From Streptomyces camponoticapitis (lineage in GTDB: Bacteria; Actinomycetota; Actinomycetes; Streptomycetales; Streptomycetaceae), in contig NZ_BMMV01000004.1 of assembly GCF_014646115.1 (NCBI RefSeq), forward strand, positions 186,001-250,000: a DNA stretch of 64,000 nucleotides, in the 5' to 3' direction. Below are positions 7,282 through 16,346 of the stretch, one piece after another. The notes beneath the pieces are model-generated. The model worked only from the letters and a program-made list of their open reading frames with translations. It was not told where the DNA came from and ran no database searches. The position numbers and the translations under genes were made by a program. The first letter of the stretch is position 1. Each line of letters starts with the position of its first letter.

Positions 7282-8220
7282 TCAGCTCCTGACCAGGAGA
7301 CCGCGGCTGCGCAGGACGCGGCGCTCCAGGGGAGAGAAGAACAGCAGGTCGATGCCGATGCCGACGATCAGGATGAGGATGATCGTGGCCAGCACACCGG
7401 ACATGTCGCTGTAGGTGCGGAAGTTCTCCATGAGCTGGCCGAGTCCCGTACCGAGGTCCGGGGAGCTGGCGATCAGCTCCGCGGCCATCAGCGAGCGCCA
7501 GGAGAACGCCCAGCCCTGCTTCAAGCCTGCCAGATAGCCGGGCAGCGCGGCGGGCAGCAGGACGTGCCGGATGCCGTTGACGCCGGTGGCGCCGATGGTG
7601 CGGCCCGCCCGCAGATACAGCGGCGGGATCTGGTCGACGCCGGCGACCAGACCGTTGGCGATGGACGGTACGGCGCCCAGCAGCACCACCGCGTAGATCG
7701 TCGCGTCCGTCAGACCGAACCAGATGATCGCCGCGGGCACCCAGGCCACCGACGGCAGCGACTGGAGCCCGGACAGGATGGGCCCGATCGCGGCCCGTAC
7801 CACCTTCACCCGCGCGACCAGCAGCCCGAGCGGCGTACCGATGGCGACGGAGACGACGAAGCCCAGCGCGCCCCGCGAGACGCTGGTCCAGATGTAGCCG
7901 AGGAGGGTGCCTTCCAGCCACATCGCCTCGATGGAGCGCCAGACGTCGAGCGGACCCGGCAGCACGTAGTCGGGCTTGATGCCGGAGACGGCGGCGAACT
8001 GCCAGACCGTGATCACCAGGACGACCGCAACGAGCGGCGGAACGAGCTTGGAGAGCAGCACGCTGCCGAGCGACACCCGCTCCTCGGACCTGGTCTCCAG
8101 CGCGTCCAGGCCGGCCTCCAGGCCCGCCAGGTGATCGTCCTTCGACACCTTCGTCCTGGCCGACGGGTCGCCCCCCGAAGTGTCCGTGGCGCCGGGAACG
8201 CCCGTCTCAGTGCTGGCCAT
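7282..8220 (-). CDS. ABC transporter permease, aliphatic sulfonate/taurine type
   Basis: This 312-residue membrane protein has about six transmembrane segments and a BPD_transp_1 EAA-type loop around LRAGRTIGATGVNGIRHVLL. The long acidic N-terminus (~60 residues) is cytoplasmic. The ATG at 8220 has a GGGGAG site about 9 nt upstream; a GTG at 8238 would overlap that site. It overlaps the ATPase gene by 14 nt. It belongs to the cys operon, so its likely cargo is sulfate-replacing organosulfonates. Confidence 0.9.
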   Translation of the reverse strand: MASTETGVPGATDTSGGDPSARTKVSKDDHLAGLEAGLDALETRSEERVSLGSVLLSKLVPPLVAVVLVITVWQFAAVSGIKPDYVLPGPLDVWRSIEAMWLEGTLLGYIWTSVSRGALGFVVSVAIGTPLGLLVARVKVVRAAIGPILSGLQSLPSVAWVPAAIIWFGLTDATIYAVVLLGAVPSIANGLVAGVDQIPPLYLRAGRTIGATGVNGIRHVLLPAALPGYLAGLKQGWAFSWRSLMAAELIASSPDLGTGLGQLMENFRTYSDMSGVLATIILILIVGIGIDLLFFSPLERRVLRSRGLLVRS

Positions 8221-8998
8221 GTCGTCGAATCTCCCCACGCAGCTCTTCGGTGATCTCCACGGACAGGTCGGCCACCGCGGCGTCCTCGATCCGGCGCGGC
8301 TGCGGGATGTCGATGCGCCACTCCCGCGCGATCCGCCCCGGCCGCGACGACATCAGCACCACGCGCTCCGCGAGCCGGACGGCCTCGCGGACGTTGTGCG
8401 TGACGAAGAGGACCGACACGTTCGTCTCGGCCCAGATACGGGTCAGCTCCTCGTGCAGCACATCGCGCGTGATGGCGTCGAGCGCGGCGAACGGCTCGTC
8501 CATCAGCAGCAGTTGGCTGTCCTGCGCCAGCGCGCGGGCCAGCGCGACCCGCTGACGCATTCCGCCGGACAGCTCGTGCACCCGCTTGCCGTACGCGCCC
8601 GTCAGCCGTACGAGTTCGAGCAGCCGCTCGGCCTCGCCGCGCCGCTCGGCCTTGGGCATGCCCCGCATCTTCAGAGCGAGTTCGATGTTCTTGCCCGCGG
8701 TGAGCCACGGGAACAGCGCGTGCTCCTGGAACATCAGGGCCGGCCTGCCGCCGGGGACGTCGATCGCCCCGGCCGACGGCAGGTCGAGCCCGGCGACCAG
8801 ATTGAGCAGGGTCGACTTCCCGCAGCCGGACGCCCCGAGGAGCGTCACGAACTCACCGGGCGCCACGTCGAGACTGACGTCGTCCAGCACGAGCTGGCCG
8901 GAGCCGGCGCGGCCGAACGACTTGGACACATGGTCGAGCCGGGTGGCGTACGGCTCGGTGCCGACCGTTGTGGCCTGCTTGACGAGTGCGGTGGTCAT
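8207..8998 (-). CDS. ABC transporter ATP-binding subunit (SsuB-like)
   Basis: A 263-residue ATPase with all ABC motifs. Walker A is GASGCGKST, the Q-loop region is LMFQEHALFPW, the signature is LSGGMRQR, Walker B is LLLMDEP and the H-loop is FVTHNVREA. The order and spacing match sulfonate/nitrate/taurine importers. It is encoded between the binding protein (63 nt upstream) and the permease (overlapping) at the distal end of the sulfate-assimilation operon. This is the second such ATPase in the window, after the partial gene at 1-474. Confidence 0.93.
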   Translation of the reverse strand: MTTALVKQATTVGTEPYATRLDHVSKSFGRAGSGQLVLDDVSLDVAPGEFVTLLGASGCGKSTLLNLVAGLDLPSAGAIDVPGGRPALMFQEHALFPWLTAGKNIELALKMRGMPKAERRGEAERLLELVRLTGAYGKRVHELSGGMRQRVALARALAQDSQLLLMDEPFAALDAITRDVLHEELTRIWAETNVSVLFVTHNVREAVRLAERVVLMSSRPGRIAREWRIDIPQPRRIEDAAVADLSVEITEELRGEIRRHGQH

Positions 8999-9061
8999 GA
9001 GTCACACCTCCTGGGTCCTGGAGCGGTCCGGTTGCGGGCGGGGTCGGGCGACTCGCCTCGG

Positions 9062-10180
9062 CTACTTCACGCCGAGACCGGCGTCGTCGATCGCGGGCTT
9101 GCCCTCCGCCTTCAGCACCTTGTTGAGCAGCGACAGGTCGTAGATGCCGTCCAGCAGCGGGTCTTCGAGCAGCCCGGCCTTCACCGCGTGCTCGGACGAC
9201 ACGCTGAGCGTCGAGGCGAGCGGGTCGTCGATGATGTCGACGTTCTTCCACGCGGGGTCGAGCACCTCGGGCGGCAGCGCCGCCCCCGAGTCCGCCTTGA
9301 GCTTGGCGTTGGCCGCGGCCTTGGCCTCGTCGGGGTTGGAGTTGATCCAGGCGTTCGTCTTCACCGAGCCGCGCAGCACCGCCTCGACGACGTCCGGGTG
9401 CTCCTTGAGGAACTTCTGGGAGACGATCACGTTCGTGATGACGAACTTGCCGTCCTTCCACAGCTTCTTCTCGTCCAGCAGCACCGAACCGCCGCCCGCG
9501 ACCAGCTTCGACGCGGTCGGCTCGGGCACCCACGCGCCGTCCAGCGAACCGGACTCGAAGGACGCCGGTATCTGCTTGTTGTCCTGGCGGATGACGGTGA
9601 CGTCGCCCTTGCCGGTGTTGGTGTCGACCTTCAGGCCCTTTTCCGACAGGTAGTTGAGCAGCGCCACGTCCTGCGTGTTGCCGAGCTGCGGCGTCGCGAT
9701 GCGCTTGCCCTTGAGGTCGTCCAGGGACTTGATCTTCTTCGGGTTGACGACGAGCGAGACGCCGCCGGAGGCCGAGCCCGAGACGATCCGCAGGTTCTGG
9801 CCCTTCGACTTGGTGAAGCCGTTGATCGAGGGGGAGGGGCCGATCCAGCCGATGTCGATCGCGCCCGCGTTGAGCGCCTCGATCTCCGAGGGCCCCGCGT
9901 TGAAGACCTGCGGCTTGATCTTCGTGCCGCCCAACTCCTTCTGGATCAGGCCCTCCTGGAGGCCGACCAGCGCGGTGGCGTGCGTGATGTTGGCGAAGTA
10001 GCCGATCTTCACCTCGCCGAGACCGCCGATCTTCTCGCCCTCGGCGGCGGGGGCGACCTTCTCGTCCTTGTCGTTCTCGGAGCCGTAGCCGCAGGCGCCG
10101 AGCGCCACGGCGAGCAGGGGCAGGGCCGCGACCGCGGCGAGTGCGCGTCGGCGCAGCGGGGCGGTACGGGTGGCTGGCAC
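9062..10180 (-). CDS. ABC transporter substrate-binding lipoprotein (SsuA-like)
   Basis: This 372-residue extracellular binding protein starts with a basic n-region, a hydrophobic stretch and a lipobox ending LGAC near residue 30, giving a lipidated Cys. The mature part has an SBP_bac/NMT1 fold with IGYFANITHATALVGLQEG near the N-terminus and GAIDIGWIGPSPSINGF, both typical of sulfonate-binding proteins. It is followed by its ATPase and permease. The 251 nt between cysN and this gene may contain its own promoter or an RNA processing site, as nothing else is evident there. Confidence 0.92.
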   Translation of the reverse strand: MPATRTAPLRRRALAAVAALPLLAVALGACGYGSENDKDEKVAPAAEGEKIGGLGEVKIGYFANITHATALVGLQEGLIQKELGGTKIKPQVFNAGPSEIEALNAGAIDIGWIGPSPSINGFTKSKGQNLRIVSGSASGGVSLVVNPKKIKSLDDLKGKRIATPQLGNTQDVALLNYLSEKGLKVDTNTGKGDVTVIRQDNKQIPASFESGSLDGAWVPEPTASKLVAGGGSVLLDEKKLWKDGKFVITNVIVSQKFLKEHPDVVEAVLRGSVKTNAWINSNPDEAKAAANAKLKADSGAALPPEVLDPAWKNVDIIDDPLASTLSVSSEHAVKAGLLEDPLLDGIYDLSLLNKVLKAEGKPAIDDAGLGVK

Positions 10181-10431
10181 GGGAGGTTTTCCTCTCGTCG
10201 GCCCGTGCTCACGTCCCTCGGTGACGAGGCGGCGTGGCCGGGCGGTCGGCGTGTCTTCGGCGGAACGGGTACGGCACCGGGGTGCCGGAGGTTCGCTGGG
10301 CGCGCGTGCGGTGCGCGTACGTCAGCGCGCACATCGCGCCACCCCGCCGGTCCCCGCGCCGAGGGCGCCGCTGCCGACCCGGCCGCCCTCCTTCGCGAAC
10401 GTCGCGAACACATCCACCGTGCCGGCGGCCA

Positions 10432-11796
10432 TCAGAAGTCCCAGCCCTTGTCCTCGGCCGCGTCCGGCGCCGGGGCGGACGGCGGCTCGGCGGCGAAGGA
10501 CTCGCCCGCCATGCCGGCCGTCAGGGTCGTGCCGTCCGCCGGGTCGATCAGCAGGAACGAGCCGGTACGGCGCGAGTCGCGGTACGCGTCGAGCGCCAGC
10601 GGCTCCGCCGTACGGATCACGACCCGGCCGATGTCGTTGGCGACGAGCTGCCCCGGCGCGGGGTGCTGCGACAGGTCGTCCAGGGTGAGCCGCGACGGGA
10701 TGTCCTTCACGATCGCCTTCACCGTGCGGGTCGTGTGCTTCAGCAGCACCCGCTGGCCCACGGTCAGCGGGCGGTCGGCTACATGGCAGACGGTCGCCTC
10801 CACGTCCCGCGTGCTCGCGGGGAGACCGGAGCTGGGCGCGATCAGATCACCGCGCGAGATGTCCACGTCGTCGGTGAGCCGGATCGTCACCGACTGCGGC
10901 GCCCACGCGATGCCGACGCTCTCGCCGAGCGCGTCGATGCCCTCGATCGTGCTCGTACGGCCCGAGGGCAGGACGGTCACCGCCTCGCCGACGCGCAGCA
11001 CACCCGAGGCGATCTGGCCCGCGTAGCCGCGGTAGTCGGGGTGCTCGGCGCTCTGCGGCCGGATCACGTACTGGACGGGGAAGCGGGCCGGGCAGCCGGA
11101 CAGATCGTGGCTGACGGCGACGGTCTCCAGGTGTTCCAGGACGGTCGGCCCGCCGTACCAGTCCATGTTCGCCGAGGGCTCCACCACGTTGTCCCCGGCC
11201 AGCGCGGATATCGGGATCGCCGTCACCTCGGGTACGCCGAGCGTGGCGGCGTACCCGGTGAACTCCTCGGCGATCGCGGCGAACACGGGCTCCGCGTACT
11301 CCACGAGGTCCATCTTGTTGACGGCCAGCACCACGTGCGGGACCCGGAGCAGGGCCGCGACCGCCGCGTGCCGGCGGGTCTGCTCGACGACCCCGTTGCG
11401 CGCGTCGACCAGCACGACGGCCAGCTCCGCGGTGGAGGCGCCGGTCACCATGTTCCGGGTGTACTGCACATGCCCGGGGGTGTCGGCGAGGATGAACCGC
11501 CGCCGGGGCGTCGCGAAGTAGCGGTAGGCGACATCGATGGTGATGCCCTGTTCCCGCTCGGCGCGCAGCCCGTCCGTCAGCAGTGCCAGGTCGGGCGTGT
11601 CCTGCCCGCGGCCCAGCGAGGCGCGCTCGACGGCCTCCAACTGATCGGTGAGCACGGACTTCGAGTCGTGCAGGAGCCGCCCCACCAGCGTGGACTTGCC
11701 GTCGTCCACGGATCCGGCGGTGGCGAAGCGCAGCAGGGTGGTGGCCGACAACTGCTCGGCCAGCTGCTCGGTACTCGTATGCCCGGTGGTCGTCAT
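10432..11796 (-). CDS. cysN: Sulfate adenylyltransferase subunit 1 (GTPase)
   Basis: CysN is the 454-residue GTPase that drives ATP sulfurylase: sulfate + ATP gives APS + PPi. G1 is GSVDDGKST (about 28-36), G3 is DTPGH and G4 is NKMD, followed by EF-Tu-like beta-barrel domains. There is no C-terminal APS kinase fusion; the kinase is the separate cysC. It follows cysD after an intergenic gap of 166 nt, which is unusually wide for this operon. Confidence 0.97.
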   Translation of the reverse strand: MTTTGHTSTEQLAEQLSATTLLRFATAGSVDDGKSTLVGRLLHDSKSVLTDQLEAVERASLGRGQDTPDLALLTDGLRAEREQGITIDVAYRYFATPRRRFILADTPGHVQYTRNMVTGASTAELAVVLVDARNGVVEQTRRHAAVAALLRVPHVVLAVNKMDLVEYAEPVFAAIAEEFTGYAATLGVPEVTAIPISALAGDNVVEPSANMDWYGGPTVLEHLETVAVSHDLSGCPARFPVQYVIRPQSAEHPDYRGYAGQIASGVLRVGEAVTVLPSGRTSTIEGIDALGESVGIAWAPQSVTIRLTDDVDISRGDLIAPSSGLPASTRDVEATVCHVADRPLTVGQRVLLKHTTRTVKAIVKDIPSRLTLDDLSQHPAPGQLVANDIGRVVIRTAEPLALDAYRDSRRTGSFLLIDPADGTTLTAGMAGESFAAEPPSAPAPDAAEDKGWDF

Positions 11797-11962
11797 GGTC
11801 AGGGCCTCTCTTTTGGATCAGGCCGGATCGGGGAGCGGGGTCTGGTGTGTGCGGTCGCGAGGCGGAGGAGGGAGACGACGCGGGGCACCGGCGACCGACG
11901 GCAACGCGGCGAGTGTGTGTGCCGGGGCCCGCGAGCCCGGCAGGATCCGGAAGAGAGGCACT

Positions 11963-12943
11963 TTAGAAGTACCCTTCGCGCTTGCGGTCTTCCATGGCGG
12001 CCTCGGACATCTTGTCGTCGGCGCGGGAAGCGCCCCGCTCGGTGAGGCGGGACGCGGTGATCTCCGTGATGACCGCGTCCAGCGTGGTGGCCTCGGAGTC
12101 GACGGCGCCCGTGCAGGACATGTCGCCGACGGTGCGGTAGCGCACCAGACGGGTCTCGGTGGGCTCGCCGTCCTTGGGGCCGCCCCAGTCGCCGGCGGTC
12201 AGCCACATGCCGTGGCGGTTGAAGACCTCACGCTCGTGCGCGAAGTAGATCTCGGGCAGCTCGATGCCCTCGCGTGCGATGTACTGCCACACGTCCAGCT
12301 CGGTCCAGTTGGAGAGCGGGAAGACCCGGACATGCTCGCCCGGCGCGTGCCGGCCGTTGTAGAGCTGCCACAGTTCGGGGCGCTGCCGGCGCGGGTCCCA
12401 CTGCGAGAACTCGTCGCGCAGCGAGAACACCCGCTCCTTGGCGCGCGCCTTCTCCTCGTCGCGGCGGCCGCCGCCGAAGACCGCGTCGAACCGCTCGGCC
12501 TGGATCTTCTCCGTCAGCGGGAGGGTCTGGAGCGGGTTACGTGTGCCGTCGGGACGCTCGCGCAGCGTGCCCGCGTCGATGTACTCCTGCACCGACGCCA
12601 CCTGCAGTCGCAGCCCGTGCTCGGCCACCGTACGGTCGCGGTAGGCCAGCACCTCGGGGAAGTTGTGACCCGTGTCGACGTGCAGCAGCGTGAAGGGCAC
12701 CGGCGCCGGCGCGAACGCCTTCAGCGCCAGATGCAGCATGACGATGGAGTCCTTGCCGCCGGAGAAGAGGATCACCGGCCGCTCGAACTCGCCCGCCACC
12801 TCACGGAAGATGTGCACGCCCTCCGACTCCAGGGCGTCCAGATGACTCAGGGCGTACGGCGCCTCGCTGCCGCCGGTGCCTTCACCGTCGCCGCCCTCGC
12901 TGCCATCGGTCCCGTCGGTGACGGATGCGACGCTGGTCGCCAT
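11963..12943 (-). CDS. cysD: Sulfate adenylyltransferase subunit 2
   Basis: CysD is the catalytic ATP sulfurylase subunit (326 residues). It has a PP-loop FSGGKDS near residue 59 and the conserved FGGGRRDEEKARAKERVFS and PLSNWTELDVWQYIARE segments. The first ~30 residues are a Gly/Glu/Asp-rich extension not needed by the family. The ATG at 12943 overlaps the cysC stop (TGATG), consistent with translational coupling. It works as a CysDN complex. Confidence 0.97.
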   Translation of the reverse strand: MATSVASVTDGTDGSEGGDGEGTGGSEAPYALSHLDALESEGVHIFREVAGEFERPVILFSGGKDSIVMLHLALKAFAPAPVPFTLLHVDTGHNFPEVLAYRDRTVAEHGLRLQVASVQEYIDAGTLRERPDGTRNPLQTLPLTEKIQAERFDAVFGGGRRDEEKARAKERVFSLRDEFSQWDPRRQRPELWQLYNGRHAPGEHVRVFPLSNWTELDVWQYIAREGIELPEIYFAHEREVFNRHGMWLTAGDWGGPKDGEPTETRLVRYRTVGDMSCTGAVDSEATTLDAVITEITASRLTERGASRADDKMSEAAMEDRKREGYF

Positions 12944-13488
12944 CAGGCCAGACCCCTCTCGGTGAGCAGCGCGTGGAGCGCCGCCGCGGACTCCTGCACG
13001 GACTGCGTGTGCGACTCGATCCGCAGATCGGGCTCCTCGGGCGCCTCGTAGGGGTCGTCGACGCCGGTGAGACCGCTGATCTCACCGGCCGCCTGCTTCG
13101 CGTACAGGCCCTTCACGTCCCGGACGGAGCACACCTCGACCGGAGTCGCGACATGCACCTCCAGATACGCGGTCCCCTCGCCCTGGTGGCGTTTGCGCAC
13201 CGCCTCGCGGCTGTCGGTGTACGGCGCGATCACCGGCACCAGCGCCTTGACGCCGTTCGACGCGAGCAGTTCGGCGACGAACCCGATGCGCTGCACGTTG
13301 GTGTGCCGGTCCGCGCGGCTGAACCCGAGGCCCGCGGAGAGGAATTCGCGGATCTCGTCGCCGTCCAGGACCTCCACCCGGTGGCCCTCGGAGCGCAGCC
13401 GGTCCGCCAGTTCGACGGCGATGGTGGTCTTGCCCGCGCTGGGCAGCCCGGTGAGCCAGATCGTGGCGCCCTGTCCTGCCCGTCCCAT
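12943..13488 (-). CDS. cysC: Adenylylsulfate (APS) kinase
   Basis: This 181-residue enzyme phosphorylates APS to PAPS. Its P-loop is GLPSAGKTT near the N-terminus, followed by the family segments DGDEIREFLSAGLGFSRADR and GLYAKQAAGEI. The ATG at 13488 shares its last bases with the cysH stop (TGATG), and the length fits stand-alone APS kinases. The neighbouring reductase has APS-reductase-type cysteines, so PAPS made here may serve mainly sulfotransferases rather than assimilation. Confidence 0.96.
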   Translation of the reverse strand: MGRAGQGATIWLTGLPSAGKTTIAVELADRLRSEGHRVEVLDGDEIREFLSAGLGFSRADRHTNVQRIGFVAELLASNGVKALVPVIAPYTDSREAVRKRHQGEGTAYLEVHVATPVEVCSVRDVKGLYAKQAAGEISGLTGVDDPYEAPEEPDLRIESHTQSVQESAAALHALLTERGLA

Positions 13489-14201
13489 CAGTGCAGCCCG
13501 CATTCGGTCTTGGAGTTGCCCGCCCAGCGGCCGGCGCGGGCGTCCTCGCCCGCCGGCACCCGGCGGGTGCAGGGCGCGCAGCCCACGGAGGCGTAACCGT
13601 CCTGGAGCAGCGGATTGGTGAGGACGCCGTGCTCGGCGACGTACGCCTCGACGTCCTCCCGCGTCCAGCGCGCGATCGGTGAGACCTTGACCTTGCCGCG
13701 CCTGGCGTCCCAGCCGACGACGGGGGTGTCTGCGCGGGTCGGCGACTCGTCGCGGCGCAGTCCCGTCGCCCAGGCGTCGTACGCCGTCAGGCCCTCTTCG
13801 AGCGGCTTGACCTTGCGCAGCGCGCAGCACAGGTCGGGGTCCCGGTCGTGCAGCTTCGGACCGTGCTCGGCGTCCTGTTCGGCCACCGTCCGTCGCGGGG
13901 TGAGTGTGATGACGTTGACGTCCATCACGGCGGCGACCGCGTCGCGGGTGCCGATCGTTTCGGGGAAGTGGTAGCCGGTGTCGAGGAAGACCACGTCGAC
14001 GCCGGGCAGCGCGCGCGACGCGAGATGGGCGACCACCGCGTCCTCCATGGAGGAGGTGACGCAGAAGCGGGCGCCGAAGGTGGTGGCGGCCCAGGTCAGG
14101 ATCTCCAGGGCGGAGGCGTCTTCGAGTTCGCGGCCCGCGCGTTCGGCGAGAGCCTTGAGTTCGTCGGCCTTCCGGTCGTCGGTCTCGACAAGAGCGCTCA
14201 T
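13488..14201 (-). CDS. cysH: APS/PAPS reductase (Fe-S, APS-reductase type)
   Basis: This 237-residue reductase converts activated sulfate to sulfite. Two cysteine pairs, Cys125-Cys126 (LCCALRKVKPL) and Cys208/Cys211 (VGCAPC), are the ligands of the 4Fe-4S cluster that marks APS reductases. The catalytic Cys234 lies in the C-terminal ECGLH. The PP-loop region is SSMEDAVV. The ATG at 14201 overlaps the Zn-ribbon gene stop by 4 nt. PAPS use cannot be excluded from the sequence alone. Confidence 0.96.
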   Translation of the reverse strand: MSALVETDDRKADELKALAERAGRELEDASALEILTWAATTFGARFCVTSSMEDAVVAHLASRALPGVDVVFLDTGYHFPETIGTRDAVAAVMDVNVITLTPRRTVAEQDAEHGPKLHDRDPDLCCALRKVKPLEEGLTAYDAWATGLRRDESPTRADTPVVGWDARRGKVKVSPIARWTREDVEAYVAEHGVLTNPLLQDGYASVGCAPCTRRVPAGEDARAGRWAGNSKTECGLH

Positions 14202-14374
14202 ATCCGTTCCCCTCCGTCGTCCGTCGTCAGCCCACGGGTCAGCAGCCCGAGGAACTTCAGCTGGAAAGCCCGGTTGCAGGCCCCGCACTCCCAGGCACCG
14301 TGGCCCTGTTCGTTCGGGCGCAGGTCCTCGTCGCCGCAGTACGGGCAGTAGAACGGGGCGGCGCGCTCACTCAC
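14198..14374 (-). CDS. Small zinc-ribbon-like protein of the cys operon
   Basis: A 58-residue ORF starting at GTG 14374 has two cysteine pairs, YCPYCGDE and WECGACNRAF, spaced like a rubredoxin/zinc ribbon. It overlaps the sulfite reductase stop (GTGA) and the cysH start (4 nt), so it is tightly coupled to both. Small proteins are known at this position in Streptomyces cys operons. A role as metal or electron carrier, or assembly partner, for the Fe-S enzymes on either side is plausible but unproven. No other function can be read from it. Confidence 0.85.
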   Translation of the reverse strand: MSERAAPFYCPYCGDEDLRPNEQGHGAWECGACNRAFQLKFLGLLTRGLTTDDGGERI

Positions 14375-16068
14375 GACAGCGCCTCCTCGGAGGCGCGCGC
14401 CGCCCAGGTGGCGAAGCGCTCGTCGCTCTCGCGCTCCTTCTGGAAGCGCGTCAGCACCCGCTCGACATAGTCCGGGAGTTCGGCGGCGGTGACCTTCAGA
14501 CCGCGGACCTTGCGGCCGAACGAGGGGTCCAGACCGAGCGCGCCACCGAGATGGACCTGGTAGCCCTCGACCTGGTTGCCGTCCTTGTCCAGCATCAGCT
14601 GGCCCTTGAGGCCGATGTCCGCGACCTGGATACGGGCGCAGGCGTTGGGGCAGCCGTTGACGTTGATGGTGATCGGCTGGTCGAAGTCGGGGATACGGGC
14701 TTCGAGTTCGTCGATCAGGGAGGCGCCGCGCGCCTTGGTCTCGACGATCGCCAGCTTGCAGAACTCGATGCCGGTGCAGGCCATCGTGCCGCGCCGGAAG
14801 GGCGACGGCTTGACCCGCAGGCCGAGCGATTCCAGGCCCGCGACCAGCGAGTCGACCTGGTCCTCGGCGACGTCCAGGACGATCATCTTCTGCTCGACGG
14901 TGGTCCGTACCCGGCCCGAGCCGTGCTCCTCGGCGAGGTCGGCGATCTTCTTCAGGGTCGGGCCGTCGACCCGGCCGACGCGCGGCGCGAAGCCGACGTA
15001 GAGGCGGCCGTCCTTCTGGCGGTGCACACCGACGTGGTCGCGCCACTCCTCCACGGGCCGCTCGGGGGCGGGGCCGTCGACGAGCGCGCGCTTCAGATAC
15101 TCGTCCTCGAGGATCCGGCGGAACTTCTCGGCGCCCCAGTCGGCGAGGAGGAACTTCAGCCGGGCGCGGGTACGCAGCCGGCGGTAGCCGTAGTCCCGGA
15201 AGATCCCGATGACGCCGGCCCATACGTCGGCGACCTCCTCCAGCGGGACCCAGACGCCGAGCCGCTGGCCGATCTTGGGGTTGGTGGACAGCCCGCCGCC
15301 GACCCACAGGTCGAAGCCGGGGCCGTGCTCGGGGTGCTCGACACCGACGAAGGCGATGTCGTTGATCTCGTGCGCGACATCGAGCAGCGGCGATCCAGAG
15401 ATGGCCGTCTTGAATTTGCGCGGGAGGTTCGAGAACTCCTTGGTGCCGATGAAGCGGGCGTTGATCTCGTCGATGGCCGGGGTGCCGTCGATGATCTCGT
15501 TCGCGGCCACTCCGGCGACCGGGGAGCCGAGGATCACACGCGGTGTGTCGCCGCAGGCCTCGGTGGTCGACAGACCGACGTCCTCAAGACGCCGCCAGAT
15601 CTCCGGGACGTCCTCGATCCGGATCCAGTGCAGCTGGATGTTCTGCCGGTCGGTGATGTCGGCGGTGTCCCGGCCGAACTCGTGCGAGATCTGGCCGATG
15701 ACGCGCAGCTGCTCGGTGGTCAGCCGGCCGCCGTCGATCCGGACCCGCAGCATGAAGTACCGGTCGTCCAGCTCCTCCGGCTCCAGGATCGCGGTCTTGC
15801 CGCCGTCGATCCCGGGCTTGCGCTGGGTGTACAGCCCCCACCAGCGCATGCGTCCGCGCAGGTCGGCCGGGTCGATGGAGTCGAATCCGGCTTTCGAGTA
15901 GATCGTCTCAATGCGTGTCCGCACATTGAGACCGTCGTCGTCCTTCTTGGCCTGCTCGTTGGCGTTGAGGGGAGTGAAGTGCCCGACGGCCCACTGGCCC
16001 TCACCACGGTGACGGCTCACCTTGCGGCGGGGCGTGGCTGCGGCGGGTTTCTCAGGGGTGGCGGCCAT
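14371..16068 (-). CDS. sir: Ferredoxin-dependent sulfite (or nitrite) reductase
   Basis: This 565-residue siroheme/4Fe-4S enzyme reduces sulfite to sulfide with six electrons from ferredoxin. Two NIR_SIR ferredoxin-like half-domains alternate with catalytic domains. Cluster/siroheme ligands are Cys431 and Cys437 (CTGIEFC) and Cys473 and Cys477 (NGCPNAC). Tyr80 (GLYTQRKPG) and Cys172 (TEACGDTPR) occupy the places of the Tyr-Cys pair seen in mycobacterial NirA, a sulfite reductase. The cys operon and the chelatase support sulfite as substrate. It is the first structural gene after a leader ORF; GAAGGACG serves as RBS. Confidence 0.95.
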   Translation of the reverse strand: MAATPEKPAAATPRRKVSRHRGEGQWAVGHFTPLNANEQAKKDDDGLNVRTRIETIYSKAGFDSIDPADLRGRMRWWGLYTQRKPGIDGGKTAILEPEELDDRYFMLRVRIDGGRLTTEQLRVIGQISHEFGRDTADITDRQNIQLHWIRIEDVPEIWRRLEDVGLSTTEACGDTPRVILGSPVAGVAANEIIDGTPAIDEINARFIGTKEFSNLPRKFKTAISGSPLLDVAHEINDIAFVGVEHPEHGPGFDLWVGGGLSTNPKIGQRLGVWVPLEEVADVWAGVIGIFRDYGYRRLRTRARLKFLLADWGAEKFRRILEDEYLKRALVDGPAPERPVEEWRDHVGVHRQKDGRLYVGFAPRVGRVDGPTLKKIADLAEEHGSGRVRTTVEQKMIVLDVAEDQVDSLVAGLESLGLRVKPSPFRRGTMACTGIEFCKLAIVETKARGASLIDELEARIPDFDQPITINVNGCPNACARIQVADIGLKGQLMLDKDGNQVEGYQVHLGGALGLDPSFGRKVRGLKVTAAELPDYVERVLTRFQKERESDERFATWAARASEEALS

Positions 16069-16194
16069 GGCGCAATACGTCCTTCGGGACTACGGAGACG
16101 GCTCTGACCTGCACACGTGGCTACGGGCGCAGCGGTGCGCAGTGGGATTCGAGCGAAGGGGGGAGCGGGTGGGGCGCGGCGGGGGCTGTGCTGA

Positions 16195-16278
16195 TCAGCT
16201 CGCCCGACAGATGGCGCTGGACATGCGGCCGAGATCGACGTGCCGCCGACTCACCAAGGCAATTCCAGCTGTAGACAT
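16195..16278 (-). CDS. Leader peptide (RRHVDL type) of the cys operon
   Basis: A 27-codon ORF with core SRRHVDLGRMSSAICRAS lies 126 nt upstream of sir on the same strand. It matches the conserved 'putative leader peptide' form of actinobacteria, with one Cys codon four from the end. It probably couples translation under cysteine starvation to expression of the operon. It resembles the peptide at 2496-2591 (RRRAVDFMRVATALC) in spacing of RR, VD, R and C. The mechanism is inferred from the family. Confidence 0.75.
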   Translation of the reverse strand: MSTAGIALVSRRHVDLGRMSSAICRAS

Positions 16279-16346
16279 GGGGGAAGCCTGGCACGCGGAT
16301 CTGAGGCCAGTCCACCACGATCCATGATGTGGACGAGACTGTCCCG

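Noticed and set aside
10322..10432. 36-codon minus ORF starting at the TGATG that ends cysN
   Set aside because: The TGATG overlap looks like coupling, but the sequence is Gly/Ala-rich with no recognised motif and the region is probably an untranslated spacer.
8180..11026. Very long plus-strand open frame (948 codons) antisense to the ABC and cysN genes
   Set aside because: It is an artefact of high GC third positions. The minus-strand genes carry clear ABC and cysN motifs, while this frame has Arg/Gly/Val-rich text with no domain.
11797..11962. Possible leader ORF in the cysD-cysN gap
   Set aside because: Several GTG/CTG frames are open but none has a Cys cluster, a ribosome binding site or a stop near cysN.
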